Below are positions 41,882 to 49,153 of a DNA stretch of 64,000 bases, one piece after another (positions within the stretch are counted from its first letter, which is position 1; each line of letters opens with the position of its first letter). The notes under the pieces are model-generated. The model was not told where the DNA came from. It worked only from the letters and a program-made list of their open reading frames with translations, and did no database searches. Source of the DNA: Longimycelium tulufanense (GTDB lineage: Bacteria > Actinomycetota > Actinomycetes > Mycobacteriales > Pseudonocardiaceae); NCBI RefSeq assembly GCF_014645795.1, contig NZ_BMMK01000011.1, positions 135,629-199,628 on the forward strand, written 5' to 3'. The position numbers were made by a program, and so were the translations under genes.

Positions 41882-42265
41882 TTAAAACGGCGGCTCTTCC
41901 TGTGACGCGAGGTACGCGCGCGCCTTCTCCCTGTCCGCGTCAGTGGGGTCAGCGAGAATCCAGGGCGGCTTTTGCCCCTTACGCGCTTCGCCTTGCATGA
42001 GGCGGCCGAGGTTCATGCGGCCTTTGCCGACGTTCGACCGAAGCTGTCCCTGAAGCACCTTCGGGAAAATGAGGACGTCGGGGTAGCCTTCGGGCGCGTC
42101 GTCGCCGTCTAGAACGATGACGTCGGCGCGAATGGCTTCCTTTACGCCGTAGTTCTGGGTGTTGACTTCCTCGCGCGAAAGTGGCGCGATGAGGAGCAGT
42201 CGGCCGTTGTACTCGTTCCAGTCGATGCCCGACGCGCTGCCGGGTCCGTCGAATTGGTCGGTCAC
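41882..42265 (-). CDS. Conserved phage protein, possible ssDNA-binding
   Basis: A 127-residue protein with a beta-rich core (YNGRLLLIAPLSREEVNTQN, IRADVIVLDGDDAPEGYPDV, LIFPKVLQGQLRSNVG) and an acidic end (SQEEPPF). OB-like proteins of this pattern sit next to exonucleases and recombination genes in actinophages. GTG 42265 has an AAAGG site; the longer start at 42304 is also open. Confidence 0.65.
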   Translation of the reverse strand: MTDQFDGPGSASGIDWNEYNGRLLLIAPLSREEVNTQNYGVKEAIRADVIVLDGDDAPEGYPDVLIFPKVLQGQLRSNVGKGRMNLGRLMQGEARKGQKPPWILADPTDADREKARAYLASQEEPPF

Positions 42266-42329
42266 GGTTGTGCCTTTCTTGCCCTTGTGACCGACGTGCC
42301 ACACGCGTAAGAGGTAGGGCGGTCTCAGC

Positions 42330-42413
42330 TTACTTGTTTCTGTTACATATCCAATAGAATAGGAGGAAGGCGATAGGAAACACGATAATGAAGCTGATTA
42401 GTGCGTCAACCAT
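42330..42413 (-). CDS. Tiny membrane peptide
   Basis: A 27-residue peptide that is nearly all one helix (ALISFIIVFPIAFLLFYWI) with a basic tail. ATG 42413; the upstream part of the frame has no support. It may be a small phage membrane effector. Confidence 0.5.
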   Translation of the reverse strand: MVDALISFIIVFPIAFLLFYWICNRNK

Positions 42414-42424
42414 ATCTGCCTGTC

Positions 42425-42622
42425 TCAGTAGGGGATGCGTTCCCAGACGCGGATTACCGGGTCGTAGGTGGCTCGTGCTCGGTTGCAGTCGGGTACGTGG
42501 TTTCGGTGCCAGTCCCAGTCTGCGACGGTGCGGAAGGTGCGTCGGCACGCGCAGCAGTGGGGGCTATCTGCGCCGTACCACCACTGCGCGCACCTGTCGC
42601 ACGTCCCGCGAGACACCCGCAT
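42425..42622 (-). CDS. FDXHR-type zinc-binding protein
   Basis: A 65-residue protein with the pattern CDRCAQWW, HCCACRRTFRTVADWDWHRN and a late Cys (PDC). This is a C2H2-like finger resembling FDXHR phage proteins. It likely binds DNA or a nuclease partner. Confidence 0.65.
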   Translation of the reverse strand: MRVSRGTCDRCAQWWYGADSPHCCACRRTFRTVADWDWHRNHVPDCNRARATYDPVIRVWERIPY

Positions 42623-42624
42623 GG

Positions 42625-42954
42625 TTAGTGCTTGGGCTCGGGCTCGTACGCGTACAGCTCAAACACAAGAGCGCGGCCATCATCGCCGTCCCACTCAACG
42701 ACTTCGATCCTGGCCTTCAGGCTCGTGCCGTGATCCCTGTTCAGTACACGCACGGCCTTGTGGATGAGCGCCCGCTGCTTCTTAACGTCTACGCCTTCCA
42801 GCCACGTGTAGCGCGGTGTGCCTGTTTCGAACGCGACCGCCACAACGTCAGTGAACGGGTTCGGCTGCGGCATCCGCCCGCGCCGCTTGACGGGCATCTG
42901 GCCGGGGCCGAGGTCGAGCGCAACGGCCTCGGTCATGTCCATCGTGGTTGTCAT
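42625..42954 (-). CDS. Recombination-associated hypothetical protein
   Basis: A 109-residue protein directly behind the Cas4-like nuclease. ATG 42954 has an AGGAG site. A basic loop (PVKRRGRMPQP) is followed by a mixed core (YTWLEGVDVKKQRALIHKAV, then ARIEVVEWDGDDGRALVFEL). Neighbourhood suggests a role in DNA recombination or replication. Confidence 0.6.
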   Translation of the reverse strand: MTTTMDMTEAVALDLGPGQMPVKRRGRMPQPNPFTDVVAVAFETGTPRYTWLEGVDVKKQRALIHKAVRVLNRDHGTSLKARIEVVEWDGDDGRALVFELYAYEPEPKH

Positions 42955-42955
42955 G

Positions 42956-43786
42956 TCAGTTGATCTCCTCTGGGTGGAATGACCGCCGACGTTCGGCGGC
43001 CTCGTTGTCGACGAGGTCAAACACGTCCTTCTTGTCGAGTTGACCCCATCGATGCACGTGAACCATGGCCGTGAAGGTGCGGAACAGATCACTGAGCGGT
43101 TGCACGGTCCGGTACATCTCGACACCGTGGGGGCGGACTTTGACGATGTATCCGACATCCGGATTCGCCCACGGGAACGGTTCCAGGCTGTTGAGGTCAC
43201 CGCCGGGGGTCCACAACTCAGCCCAGGCGTAAGCGGCAAGCTGAAGCGCCGCGCTGGGATATGGGCCGTATGTGCCGGTCTTGTAGTCGCCAATCACCAG
43301 GGCGTCGTCGAGCTGGTGACAGATGCCGAACCAGTCTGCTGTCCCCCCGTAACCGGTGGTGCGGTTGATGACGACGGCCTCGGGCGCCACGATGTCGACA
43401 CCCCAGTCTCGACACCACTGTTCCCACTGCTCGACCATGCGCGACACCGTGGGATCGGTGGTTGTGGCGTGTTCACCGCGGGTACGACGGTCGACGATGG
43501 TGTGCAGCGCGTCCCCGCGCGTTCGCGCCTGTTGCATGTGTTCCTCAGGTGCGGCGGAGAGCCATTTCGCGGCGGAGTCCTTCCCGTCGCGGTGGATGCG
43601 CTCCCACAGCTCCTCGACGTTGTCGACGGCGCGCCACGCCGTTTTGGTGGCGTAGGAGCGCATCAACGCTTTGTCCTTGGTGCCGACCTTCACGGCGGAC
43701 AGCACGGTAGTAACGCTGGGCCATCGTTCTCCGGTGTCGGTGTCGACATAGAAACGCCCTTGGGCGGTGCTGTGCCGGCGGATCAC
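42956..43786 (-). CDS. Cas4/RecB-like exonuclease
   Basis: A 276-residue PD-(D/E)XK-like nuclease. A His in the RTRGDALHTIVD helix, GGTADWFGICH with the metal Asp, and LVIGDYKTGTYGPYPSAALQLAAY with the D-Y-K and QLxxY motif form a clear RecB-type site. GTG 43786 follows GAGGTGGC. It likely resects DNA ends for phage recombination. Cysteine clusters of canonical Cas4 are not evident. Confidence 0.85.
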   Translation of the reverse strand: MIRRHSTAQGRFYVDTDTGERWPSVTTVLSAVKVGTKDKALMRSYATKTAWRAVDNVEELWERIHRDGKDSAAKWLSAAPEEHMQQARTRGDALHTIVDRRTRGEHATTTDPTVSRMVEQWEQWCRDWGVDIVAPEAVVINRTTGYGGTADWFGICHQLDDALVIGDYKTGTYGPYPSAALQLAAYAWAELWTPGGDLNSLEPFPWANPDVGYIVKVRPHGVEMYRTVQPLSDLFRTFTAMVHVHRWGQLDKKDVFDLVDNEAAERRRSFHPEEIN

Positions 43787-43959
43787 GCTGCCACCTCGTG
43801 AGGCGCGGGTTCGTGGCGTGCACGGACACAGGCGGGTGTGACGCCGTCGTCGTGGCAGATCCACGCGTCAGTGGGGCCGAACACCATTTCGGATGCGGGC
43901 CGTCCGCAGTAGACACACGGTTCCCCCTCCAGGGGAACCGTCAGGCCGTAGTCGTTCAT
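43783..43959 (-). CDS. Small zinc-binding protein
   Basis: A 58-residue protein: CVYCGRPASEMV, then WICHDDGVTPACVRARHE, which gives four Cys and two His residues. The stop overlaps the exonuclease start. It resembles zinc-ribbon peptides elsewhere in this block. Confidence 0.6.
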   Translation of the reverse strand: MNDYGLTVPLEGEPCVYCGRPASEMVFGPTDAWICHDDGVTPACVRARHEPAPHEVAA

Positions 43960-44186
43960 GCGAGCCATCCCGCCGTTGTGGGTGTGTAGGGTCCGTAGGT
44001 GCGCCACTCGGGTGGTGGTTCGATGAGCCGCATTCGCCATAGCCGGTTGAGTGCCGACGCGGTGTCGCGCCCACATCCGTCGGGCTGCCAACTGGAGTCA
44101 CCGCGGTATCGGGCGAACAGCTCGGGTTGTCCGGTGAGCGTGCCGCGTCGGACACGGGCCAGGACGTCAGCGAGGAAGGGCGTCAT
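43956..44186 (-). CDS. Winged-helix-like small protein
   Basis: A 76-residue protein. A DTASALNRLWRMRLIEPPPE segment looks like a recognition helix plus wing. It overlaps the SsgA-like gene by 4 bases. Possibly a DNA-binding regulator. Confidence 0.55.
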   Translation of the reverse strand: MTPFLADVLARVRRGTLTGQPELFARYRGDSSWQPDGCGRDTASALNRLWRMRLIEPPPEWRTYGPYTPTTAGWLA

Positions 44187-44575
44187 AGCGCCCCCAGCCG
44201 CGCGAATTCCTCATCCCAGTCGATATGTTCCTCGCCAGCGGGGACCAGCGCATAGGACGCGCTCAGGATCTGCCGAAGATTGGCTCGGTTGAGCATCAGC
44301 CGACACCGACCTGACGGGGAGCGCAGGGTTAGCATGAGTTCTTCCGGTCCCGCGTTTTGGAACACCACGTCACCCTCGCCGGCCGGCATGTCGCGGTTGG
44401 CGACGGCCTGGTCGACGAGTTCCCGCCCGATCGTCCACTCTTGGATGGGGTAGCGGAAGTGGAATCGCATCACCCACGGGTCGTGCGCGTGGTAGCGCAC
44501 CTCCAACGCCACGATCGTGTTTCGGTCGTCACCGAGGAACGTGCAACGCACCCGGCGTGCCACGTGTGCCTTCAT
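44183..44575 (-). CDS. SsgA-family (SALP) sporulation/cell-division-like protein
   Basis: A 130-residue protein that follows the SsgA/SsgB pattern: VALEVRYHAHDPWVMRFHF, EWTIGRELVDQAV, GEGDVVFQNAG, LTLRSPSGRCRLMLNRANL, then YALVPAGEEHIDWDEEF. In Streptomyces SsgB recruits FtsZ and SsgA directs division-site selection. ATG 44575 has a strong GGAGG. Having one in a phage early operon suggests interference with, or steering of, host division. Confidence 0.75.
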   Translation of the reverse strand: MKAHVARRVRCTFLGDDRNTIVALEVRYHAHDPWVMRFHFRYPIQEWTIGRELVDQAVANRDMPAGEGDVVFQNAGPEELMLTLRSPSGRCRLMLNRANLRQILSASYALVPAGEEHIDWDEEFARLGAL

Positions 44576-44787
44576 GGCGACACCTCCATTTCGTCGTGTG
44601 CGATCTGTTCTGCCTTGTCGAGGTATCCGCATATGGTGGCGTAGGACTCGCCGTTGCGGACGTCGTTGGCGACACGGATGAGCAGCATCCGAGACTCGCT
44701 GAACGGCGGTGTCTGGCGTGTCAACACGGCAACCTCGCGGACGCGTTCGATGATCGCGTTGTGCTGGGCGACGGTGAGACGGGCCAT
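44572..44787 (-). CDS. Small helical early protein
   Basis: A 71-residue helical protein (MARLTVAQHNAIIERVREVA, then MLLIRVANDVRNGESYATIC). ATG 44787. The stop overlaps the SsgA-like start. No domain recognised. Confidence 0.55.
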   Translation of the reverse strand: MARLTVAQHNAIIERVREVAVLTRQTPPFSESRMLLIRVANDVRNGESYATICGYLDKAEQIAHDEMEVSP

Positions 44788-44788
44788 G

Positions 44789-45172
44789 TCAAAGCTCCGG
44801 CAGATCCTCGGGAACTTCGATCTCGCCATCAGTCAGTTTTGACGCGATGCGCCACAGGTCATCAAGTGAGTTGCCGGCGGCAAAAAGATACTCGTTGTTT
44901 TCGACGTTGACGAGTGATGTTCGTTCGTCCACGCCCAACGCTTCGGCTGCTACATCCGGAGCGAATCTCCGTGCCCCGTCCTTGGTGAAGACTCTAGCTT
45001 CCCACAACGAATTCCACTCTGGTTTCCAACCGGCCATGGTGGCGATGTGCCCGGCGAGGCAGTAAACGGTTCCGCACGATGTACGGAACGCCCACGTGCT
45101 TTGATCCCATTCCTCGGGACGTGCGGTGACATGCTTAAGCGCCTTACGCAGAAGCGGGACGTTGATGGTCAC
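44789..45172 (-). CDS. Conserved actinophage-type early protein
   Basis: A 127-residue protein with an N-terminal helix (LLRKALKHVTARPEEWDQST) then FRTSCGTVYCLAGHIATMAG, a conserved Cys-containing segment of actinophage proteins of unknown function. The end is acidic. GTG/ATG region supported by a GGAA-type site. Confidence 0.6.
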   Translation of the reverse strand: MTINVPLLRKALKHVTARPEEWDQSTWAFRTSCGTVYCLAGHIATMAGWKPEWNSLWEARVFTKDGARRFAPDVAAEALGVDERTSLVNVENNEYLFAAGNSLDDLWRIASKLTDGEIEVPEDLPEL

Positions 45173-45246
45173 GGCGGGTTCCTTCGGTGGCGTATCTTAG
45201 ATGGTTCATGACGTACTGCCACTGTCCTGTGGGGCGTTTATCCGGC

Positions 45247-45465
45247 TCATGACGCCCCCTCGTAGATGTCGCAACCGCAGTATTCGTTGTGCTCGACGCG
45301 AAGCTCCATGACTTGGTTGCGGATCTCGTCGTACATCTCTGGCTTAGGCGGCCGGGTGCAGTTCCGAAACGTGTCCGCCATGGTCTCGTCGGTGGGCATG
45401 AGCCTTGGCGCGTCAGCGTTGAACTTCACCGCGAACCGACGGGCGCGTTCGATGCTTGACAGCAT
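45247..45465 (-). CDS. Small early protein with Cys-rich C-terminus
   Basis: A 72-residue protein. ATG 45465 with AGGAGG upstream. A helix (SSIERARRFAVKFNAD) and a Cys/Asn end (HNEYCGCDIYEGAS). Function unknown. The 74 bases to the next gene hold only a 14-codon open frame I do not call. Confidence 0.55.
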   Translation of the reverse strand: MLSSIERARRFAVKFNADAPRLMPTDETMADTFRNCTRPPKPEMYDEIRNQVMELRVEHNEYCGCDIYEGAS

Positions 45466-45467
45466 CC

Positions 45468-45656
45468 TCAGTTCCTCCTCAGCTCGAAGACAGCACAAGA
45501 GCATCTCTCCATGCCACAGGTGGCGCCGCCGACGCCCCGGAATTCACCGTCGATGTCATAGGAGCCGTGAGACCAGCGACGGTGTCCACAGGTGCACCAT
45601 TCGCGGCGGTCGCGTTCCAACGCGTCTGCGCCCACGGGGCGTGCCATGGCGGTCAC
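45468..45656 (-). CDS. Small zinc-binding protein near the prophage edge
   Basis: A 62-residue protein with CTCGHRRWSHG and CGMERCSCAVF, likely zinc ligands. GTG 45656 overlaps the upstream stop; ATG 45647 is an alternative start. It is among the last clear phage genes before the chromosome. Confidence 0.55.
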   Translation of the reverse strand: MTAMARPVGADALERDRREWCTCGHRRWSHGSYDIDGEFRGVGGATCGMERCSCAVFELRRN

Positions 45657-45751
45657 TCCTCGTCCCCGGCGTTCGCCCAGTCCTCATCGACATGGACCGC
45701 GGCGGTGCCATCAGGAGGGGAGCTGATGCCCCACTCGGCGTCGGACCACAT
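45653..45751 (-). CDS. Possible short acidic peptide, first gene of the early operon
   Basis: A 32-residue acidic frame (MWSDAEWGISSPPDGT...) that overlaps the next start. No convincing ribosome site. A GTG at 45778 would add nine residues. Coding is uncertain. Confidence 0.35.
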   Translation of the reverse strand: MWSDAEWGISSPPDGTAAVHVDEDWANAGDEE

Positions 45752-45915
45752 GGGGGGCGGATCCTGGCCGTCCGGCACCGAGACCGCCTGAGCAGGCGCG
45801 ACGGGGGCCGCGGGCCGCAGGGAGGGGTGAGGACACGGAGCCCGGCTCGACCCGGCAAGGGGAGCTGCGCTACCGTGTAGCTCCGCGTAGCCAGCGACTA
45901 CGCTGAGAGAGTGAT
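45752..45915. other. Prophage-chromosome junction region
   Basis: The gap between msrB and the first phage genes holds GC shift, a 5-base inverted repeat (CGTAG...CTACG, near 45885-45901), and a GGAGCT/AGCTCC dyad (45861-45884). These follow the msrB stop, so they may act as its terminator, and the early phage promoter should lie here. The attachment core must fall in or near this gap. I cannot fix it without the other end. Confidence 0.45.
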
Positions 45916-46347
45916 CTAGTCTTCGACCGGCGAGAACGTGAGGGAAATCGAGTTGATGCAGTACCGCTGGTCGGTAGGGGTGGGGTAGCCCTCGCCCTCG
46001 AAGACGTGGCCGAGATGGCTGTGGCAGGCCGCGCACAACACCTCGGTGCGCACCATGCCGTGGCTGCGGTCCTCGCGCAGGATCACCCGGTCCCCGGCGA
46101 GCGGGGAGAAGAACGCCGGCCAGCCGCAGTGCGCCTGGAACTTGGTCCCGCTGCTGAACAGCTCGGCGCCGCAGGCCCGGCAGTGGTAGACACCGCGGGT
46201 GCGGGTCTCGGTGTACTCGCCGGTCCACGCCGGCTCGGTGCCGGCCTCGCGCAGCACGTGGTACTCGGCCGGGCTGAGTTGCTCGCGCCATTCCTGATCG
46301 GACTTGGCGATCTTCGGGGTTCCTCCGGGACTTTCCACGCCTTCCAC
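45916..46347 (-). CDS. msrB: Peptide-methionine (R)-S-oxide reductase
   Basis: A 143-residue MsrB. Zinc cysteines are CRAC and CAAC; the active-site RYCINSISL lies near the C-terminus, and the HCGWPAFFSPL and HLGHVFEGEG cores are intact. It reduces methionine-R-sulfoxide with thioredoxin. It is GC-rich and belongs to the chromosome, ending next to the phage junction. Confidence 0.95.
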   Translation of the reverse strand: MEGVESPGGTPKIAKSDQEWREQLSPAEYHVLREAGTEPAWTGEYTETRTRGVYHCRACGAELFSSGTKFQAHCGWPAFFSPLAGDRVILREDRSHGMVRTEVLCAACHSHLGHVFEGEGYPTPTDQRYCINSISLTFSPVED

Positions 46348-46348
46348 G

Positions 46349-46672
46349 CTAACCCGAGGCCGCGAGGAAGGTCCCGAACACGAAGATCAGCGCCTCCCAG
46401 ACGGCCCACGCCACGCCGAGCAGGATGAGGCCGACCAGCACCACCGCGACCAGGCGGCGGTGGCCCCGGGCCCGGTTCGCCGACTCCGCGAAGTCGCTCA
46501 CCCCGGCCAGGTAGCCCTCGACGGTGTAGCTCGGCCGCACCCGGCGCATCCGTTCCAGGTGCTCGGCGAACGCCCGGGCCTCGGGATCGTCCGGGTCCAG
46601 GCCCAGCAGCTCGTCGGCGAACAGCCCGGCCGGCGCGGCCGGGTCCGGCTCGCGGCGCTCGTCGCGGTCCAC
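46349..46672 (-). CDS. Small membrane protein upstream of msrB
   Basis: A 107-residue protein: an acidic start, a helical region (PEARAFAEHLERMRRVRPSY) and one transmembrane segment (about residues 74-97) near the end. GTG 46672 with GGAGG upstream; its stop precedes msrB by one base, so the two form an operon. No characterised family. Confidence 0.65.
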   Translation of the reverse strand: MDRDERREPDPAAPAGLFADELLGLDPDDPEARAFAEHLERMRRVRPSYTVEGYLAGVSDFAESANRARGHRRLVAVVLVGLILLGVAWAVWEALIFVFGTFLAASG

Positions 46673-46837
46673 CACGCCTCCACGGTAGCGGGCAACCCGG
46701 GCCACCGCGCCGGTCTGCGGCGCAGCCGACATCGGCCGGCGCCGTTCGCGACCGCCCGGTCCCCGGACGGGACCGGCCACCGGGTGCGTGCGCCCGTTCT
46801 CCCAGCGCCGCCGTCCGGAACGGCATAACGTGGCCGC

Positions 46838-47869
46838 ATGAAAGCTCCTGCGGTCGAGGTCGCTGTCGGGGAGCGGGTGGTCCGGGTGAGCAATCCGGAC
46901 CGGATCGTGTTCCCCGACGTCGGGGTGACGAAGCGGGACGTCGTGGACTACTACGTGGCGGTCGGCGACGCCATCCTGCGCGCGGTGGGGGAGCGGCCCA
47001 CGATGCTGCGACGCTTCCCCGACGGAGTGGACGGGGAGGACTTCTTCCAGAAGCGGGTGCCCAAGGGCGCACCAGGGTGGGTGCGGACCGTCCGGATCCG
47101 GTTCCCCAGCGGCCGCTTCGCCGACGAGATCTGTCCCACCGAGCCGGCCGTGCTCGCCTGGGCCGCGCAGATGGGCACCCTCGAGGTGCACCCCTGGCCG
47201 GTACGACGGTCCGATGTGGACCATCCGGACGAGCTCCGCGTCGACCTGGACCCCCAGCCGGGAACGGATTTCGGGGACGCGGTGCGGGTGGCTGGGGTGC
47301 TCCGGGAAGTGCTGGACGAACTGGACGTCGTTGGCTACCCGAAGACCTCGGGCGGCCGTGGCATCCACGTGCTGGTCCGTATCCGTCCGGAGTGGGACTT
47401 CGTCCACGTGCGGCGCGCCGTCATCGCGCTCGCTCGGGAGGTTGAGCGACGAATGCCGGACCAGGCCACGACATCCTGGTGGAAGGAAGAACGCGGGCGC
47501 CGCGTTTTCCTGGACTACAACCAGGCGGCGCGGGACCGCACGATCGCCTCGGCCTGGTCGGTGCGGGGTACGAAGCGTGCCACGGTGTCGATGCCGGTCA
47601 CCTGGGACCAAATGTCCGAAGTGGACCCTGACGACTTCGACGTGCGCACCGTGCCGGCGATTCTTGCCGAGCACGGTGACGCGCACGAGTCCCTGGACAG
47701 CACGGCATTCGGGATCGAGACACTGCTCGAGTGGTTCGAACGGGACGAGCGGAACGGCGATGGCGGCGAACTGCCCTACCCGCCGGAGTACCCCAAGATG
47801 CCCGGGGAGCCCCCACGCGTCCAGCCCTCGAAGCGGCGGAGGAACACCGATGAGGAAGAAAGCACGTGA
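46838..47869 (+). CDS. LigD-type DNA polymerase (AEP) domain protein
   Basis: A 343-residue stand-alone polymerase of the LigD PolDom family. VGVTKRDVVDYYVAVGDAI at the start, RRFPDGVDGEDFFQKRVPKG, catalytic DLDPQPG (Asp136, Asp138), TSGGRGIHVLVRI and YNQAARDRTIASAWSVRG are all present. It extends and fills ends during NHEJ. A separate ligase lies at 50.9-52.0 kb, and no Ku gene is in the window. Confidence 0.9.
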   Translation: MKAPAVEVAVGERVVRVSNPDRIVFPDVGVTKRDVVDYYVAVGDAILRAVGERPTMLRRFPDGVDGEDFFQKRVPKGAPGWVRTVRIRFPSGRFADEICPTEPAVLAWAAQMGTLEVHPWPVRRSDVDHPDELRVDLDPQPGTDFGDAVRVAGVLREVLDELDVVGYPKTSGGRGIHVLVRIRPEWDFVHVRRAVIALAREVERRMPDQATTSWWKEERGRRVFLDYNQAARDRTIASAWSVRGTKRATVSMPVTWDQMSEVDPDDFDVRTVPAILAEHGDAHESLDSTAFGIETLLEWFERDERNGDGGELPYPPEYPKMPGEPPRVQPSKRRRNTDEEEST

Positions 47870-47892
47870 CGGTGTCCGGACGCGAGCCGTGA

Positions 47893-48336
47893 TCAGCCAC
47901 GCTCGCGCAGGAGGCGAAGGATCTCCTCCTGTCCCGAGCGGAGCTGGTCCACCTTGGTGTCGATCTTGGCGTCGAGCTGGTCCACCTTAATGTCGATCTT
48001 GGCGTCGAGCTGGTCCACCTTGGCGTCGAGCTGGTCCACCTTGGTATCGAGTTGCCCCACCTTGGTATCGAGCCTGGCTTCCAGGTGATCCACCTTGGCA
48101 TCAAGCCTCGCCTCGAGCTGGTCGATGCGGTTGGTGAGCTCCAGGCGCAACTGAAGCTGGTCGGAGCGGATCGTGTTGAGTACCGAGGTGTGCGACCGGA
48201 GAACCGCCCGCAGCTCGGACACGTCGCCGTCCGCCCCACTGGCCAGCACGCGTGCGGCACCAGCATCCCGTGCGACTTCCTTCATACGGGCCTCAAGAGC
48301 TGTGATGCGGCGGGCGAGGTCGTCGAGTTCGCTCAC
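47893..48336 (-). CDS. Coiled-coil protein with heptad repeats
   Basis: A 147-residue protein. The C-terminal half is a run of about ten heptads of the type DQLDAKI/V, encoded by tandem 21-bp DNA units. It should form a long rod or oligomer. No enzymatic domain is seen. Convergent with the polymerase gene. Confidence 0.7.
   Translation of the reverse strand: MSELDDLARRITALEARMKEVARDAGAARVLASGADGDVSELRAVLRSHTSVLNTIRSDQLQLRLELTNRIDQLEARLDAKVDHLEARLDTKVGQLDTKVDQLDAKVDQLDAKIDIKVDQLDAKIDTKVDQLRSGQEEILRLLRERG
47950..48120. repeat. 21-bp tandem repeats encoding heptads
   Basis: Units of 21 bases (core GTCGAGCTGGTCCACCTTGG) recur across this stretch of the coiled-coil gene, with small changes. Such arrays are prone to unit gain or loss. 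Confidence 0.75.
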
Positions 48337-48507
48337 CGGGTCTCCTGGTCGTCATCGGTCGGGGTACCCGACCATGTTCGCACCGCGCGGCGGCTCGCAC
48401 CAAGCGGGTGATGGCGCCGACGTTCCATTGCTGATCTGCCCAGCTCACCCGTTCGGATCGGGTGGGGTTCACCGGTCTTCGTGGCTGCGCGCGCGACAGT
48501 AACTAGT

Positions 48508-48870
48508 GTGATCGTCAACGACACCTGGCAGATTCGCCAGATCCACTGGCACGTCTACCGGGAGCCCCGCGACGGTCCCACCACGGACCGCACCGCGCGC
48601 CTGCGCTCGACGCCGGTCGCCGTGCTCTGGACGCCGGACCAGGTCGCCGACTGGCTGGACGAGCACGCGGCCCGGCATGGGGCCGGCCGCCCGGTGATGC
48701 TCATCGGCGGCGGGGGCTGGGCCGCCACCTTCGACGAGGGTGACCGGGACCGCCTGGTCGGCGAGAACCTCGCGGTGGTCGAGGCCGGCCGCTCCCTGTA
48801 CACCGTGCACGGCCCGTGGTGGGTCTACGTGGAGGCGGTCACCGACTGCCCGATCCACCCGGCCGAGTAG
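48508..48870 (+). CDS. Hypothetical protein related to the prophage-side protein at 972-1397
   Basis: A 120-residue protein. IHWHVYREP, ARLRSTPVAVLWTPDQVADW and LDEHAARHG match the prophage-flank gene at 972-1397. The rest (GRPVMLIGGGGWAATFDEGD, then RSLYTVHGPWWVYVEAV) is well formed. GTG 48508 lacks a strong ribosome site. Function unknown. Confidence 0.7.
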   Translation: MIVNDTWQIRQIHWHVYREPRDGPTTDRTARLRSTPVAVLWTPDQVADWLDEHAARHGAGRPVMLIGGGGWAATFDEGDRDRLVGENLAVVEAGRSLYTVHGPWWVYVEAVTDCPIHPAE

Positions 48871-49024
48871 GGCCGCGCGGGAACATTCCGGTGGTTTGGT
48901 TTCGCTCGGTGACGGCGGGATCACCGGGATGCCATGTCAGCGTCGCTCGCACGGAGCTGTCACGCATGCGCACATCTGCATACGGTTGGTCGCGTCCCTG
49001 ATACCGGACCAAAGGAGGTTCCCG

Positions 49025-49108
49025 ATGGACGTTCGCGCCCAGGGCGGCTGCGGCTGCTGCAGCACGTGCACCGGACCTTCGTGCGGTTGCTGCGGAAGCT
49101 GCCGCTGA
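49025..49108 (+). CDS. 27-residue Cys-rich peptide
   Basis: A tiny gene with a strong GGAGG site 8 bases before ATG 49025. Eight of the last nineteen residues are cysteine, in two copies of CGCCxxC (CGCCSTC and CGCCGSC) spaced by a TGPS linker. It could be a metallothionein-like metal binder, a disulfide peptide or a modified peptide; no maturation genes adjoin. The region upstream (48871-49024) should carry its promoter. Confidence 0.6.
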   Translation: MDVRAQGGCGCCSTCTGPSCGCCGSCR

Positions 49109-49153
49109 ACGACGACCCTCGCGGCCACGGCCGCGTTTCCGATTTTGCGTCGA

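Noticed and set aside
43783..43786. CRISPR-linked cas4
   Set aside because: The exonuclease is in a phage recombination setting; no cas1, cas2 or repeat array is near.
1..45900. A second copy of the tRNA-Val fragment that would delimit the prophage
   Set aside because: I did not find one by eye; the fragment at 60659 lies beyond intact chromosomal genes, so it belongs to the right-hand element.
46349..47686. A 445-residue leftward open frame over the polymerase gene
   Set aside because: Only its last 107 codons look coding, with a GGAGG start at 46672; the rest mirrors the polymerase gene.
47950..48120. CRISPR-like array
   Set aside because: The 21-bp units are contiguous, in frame and without unique spacers; they encode a coiled coil.
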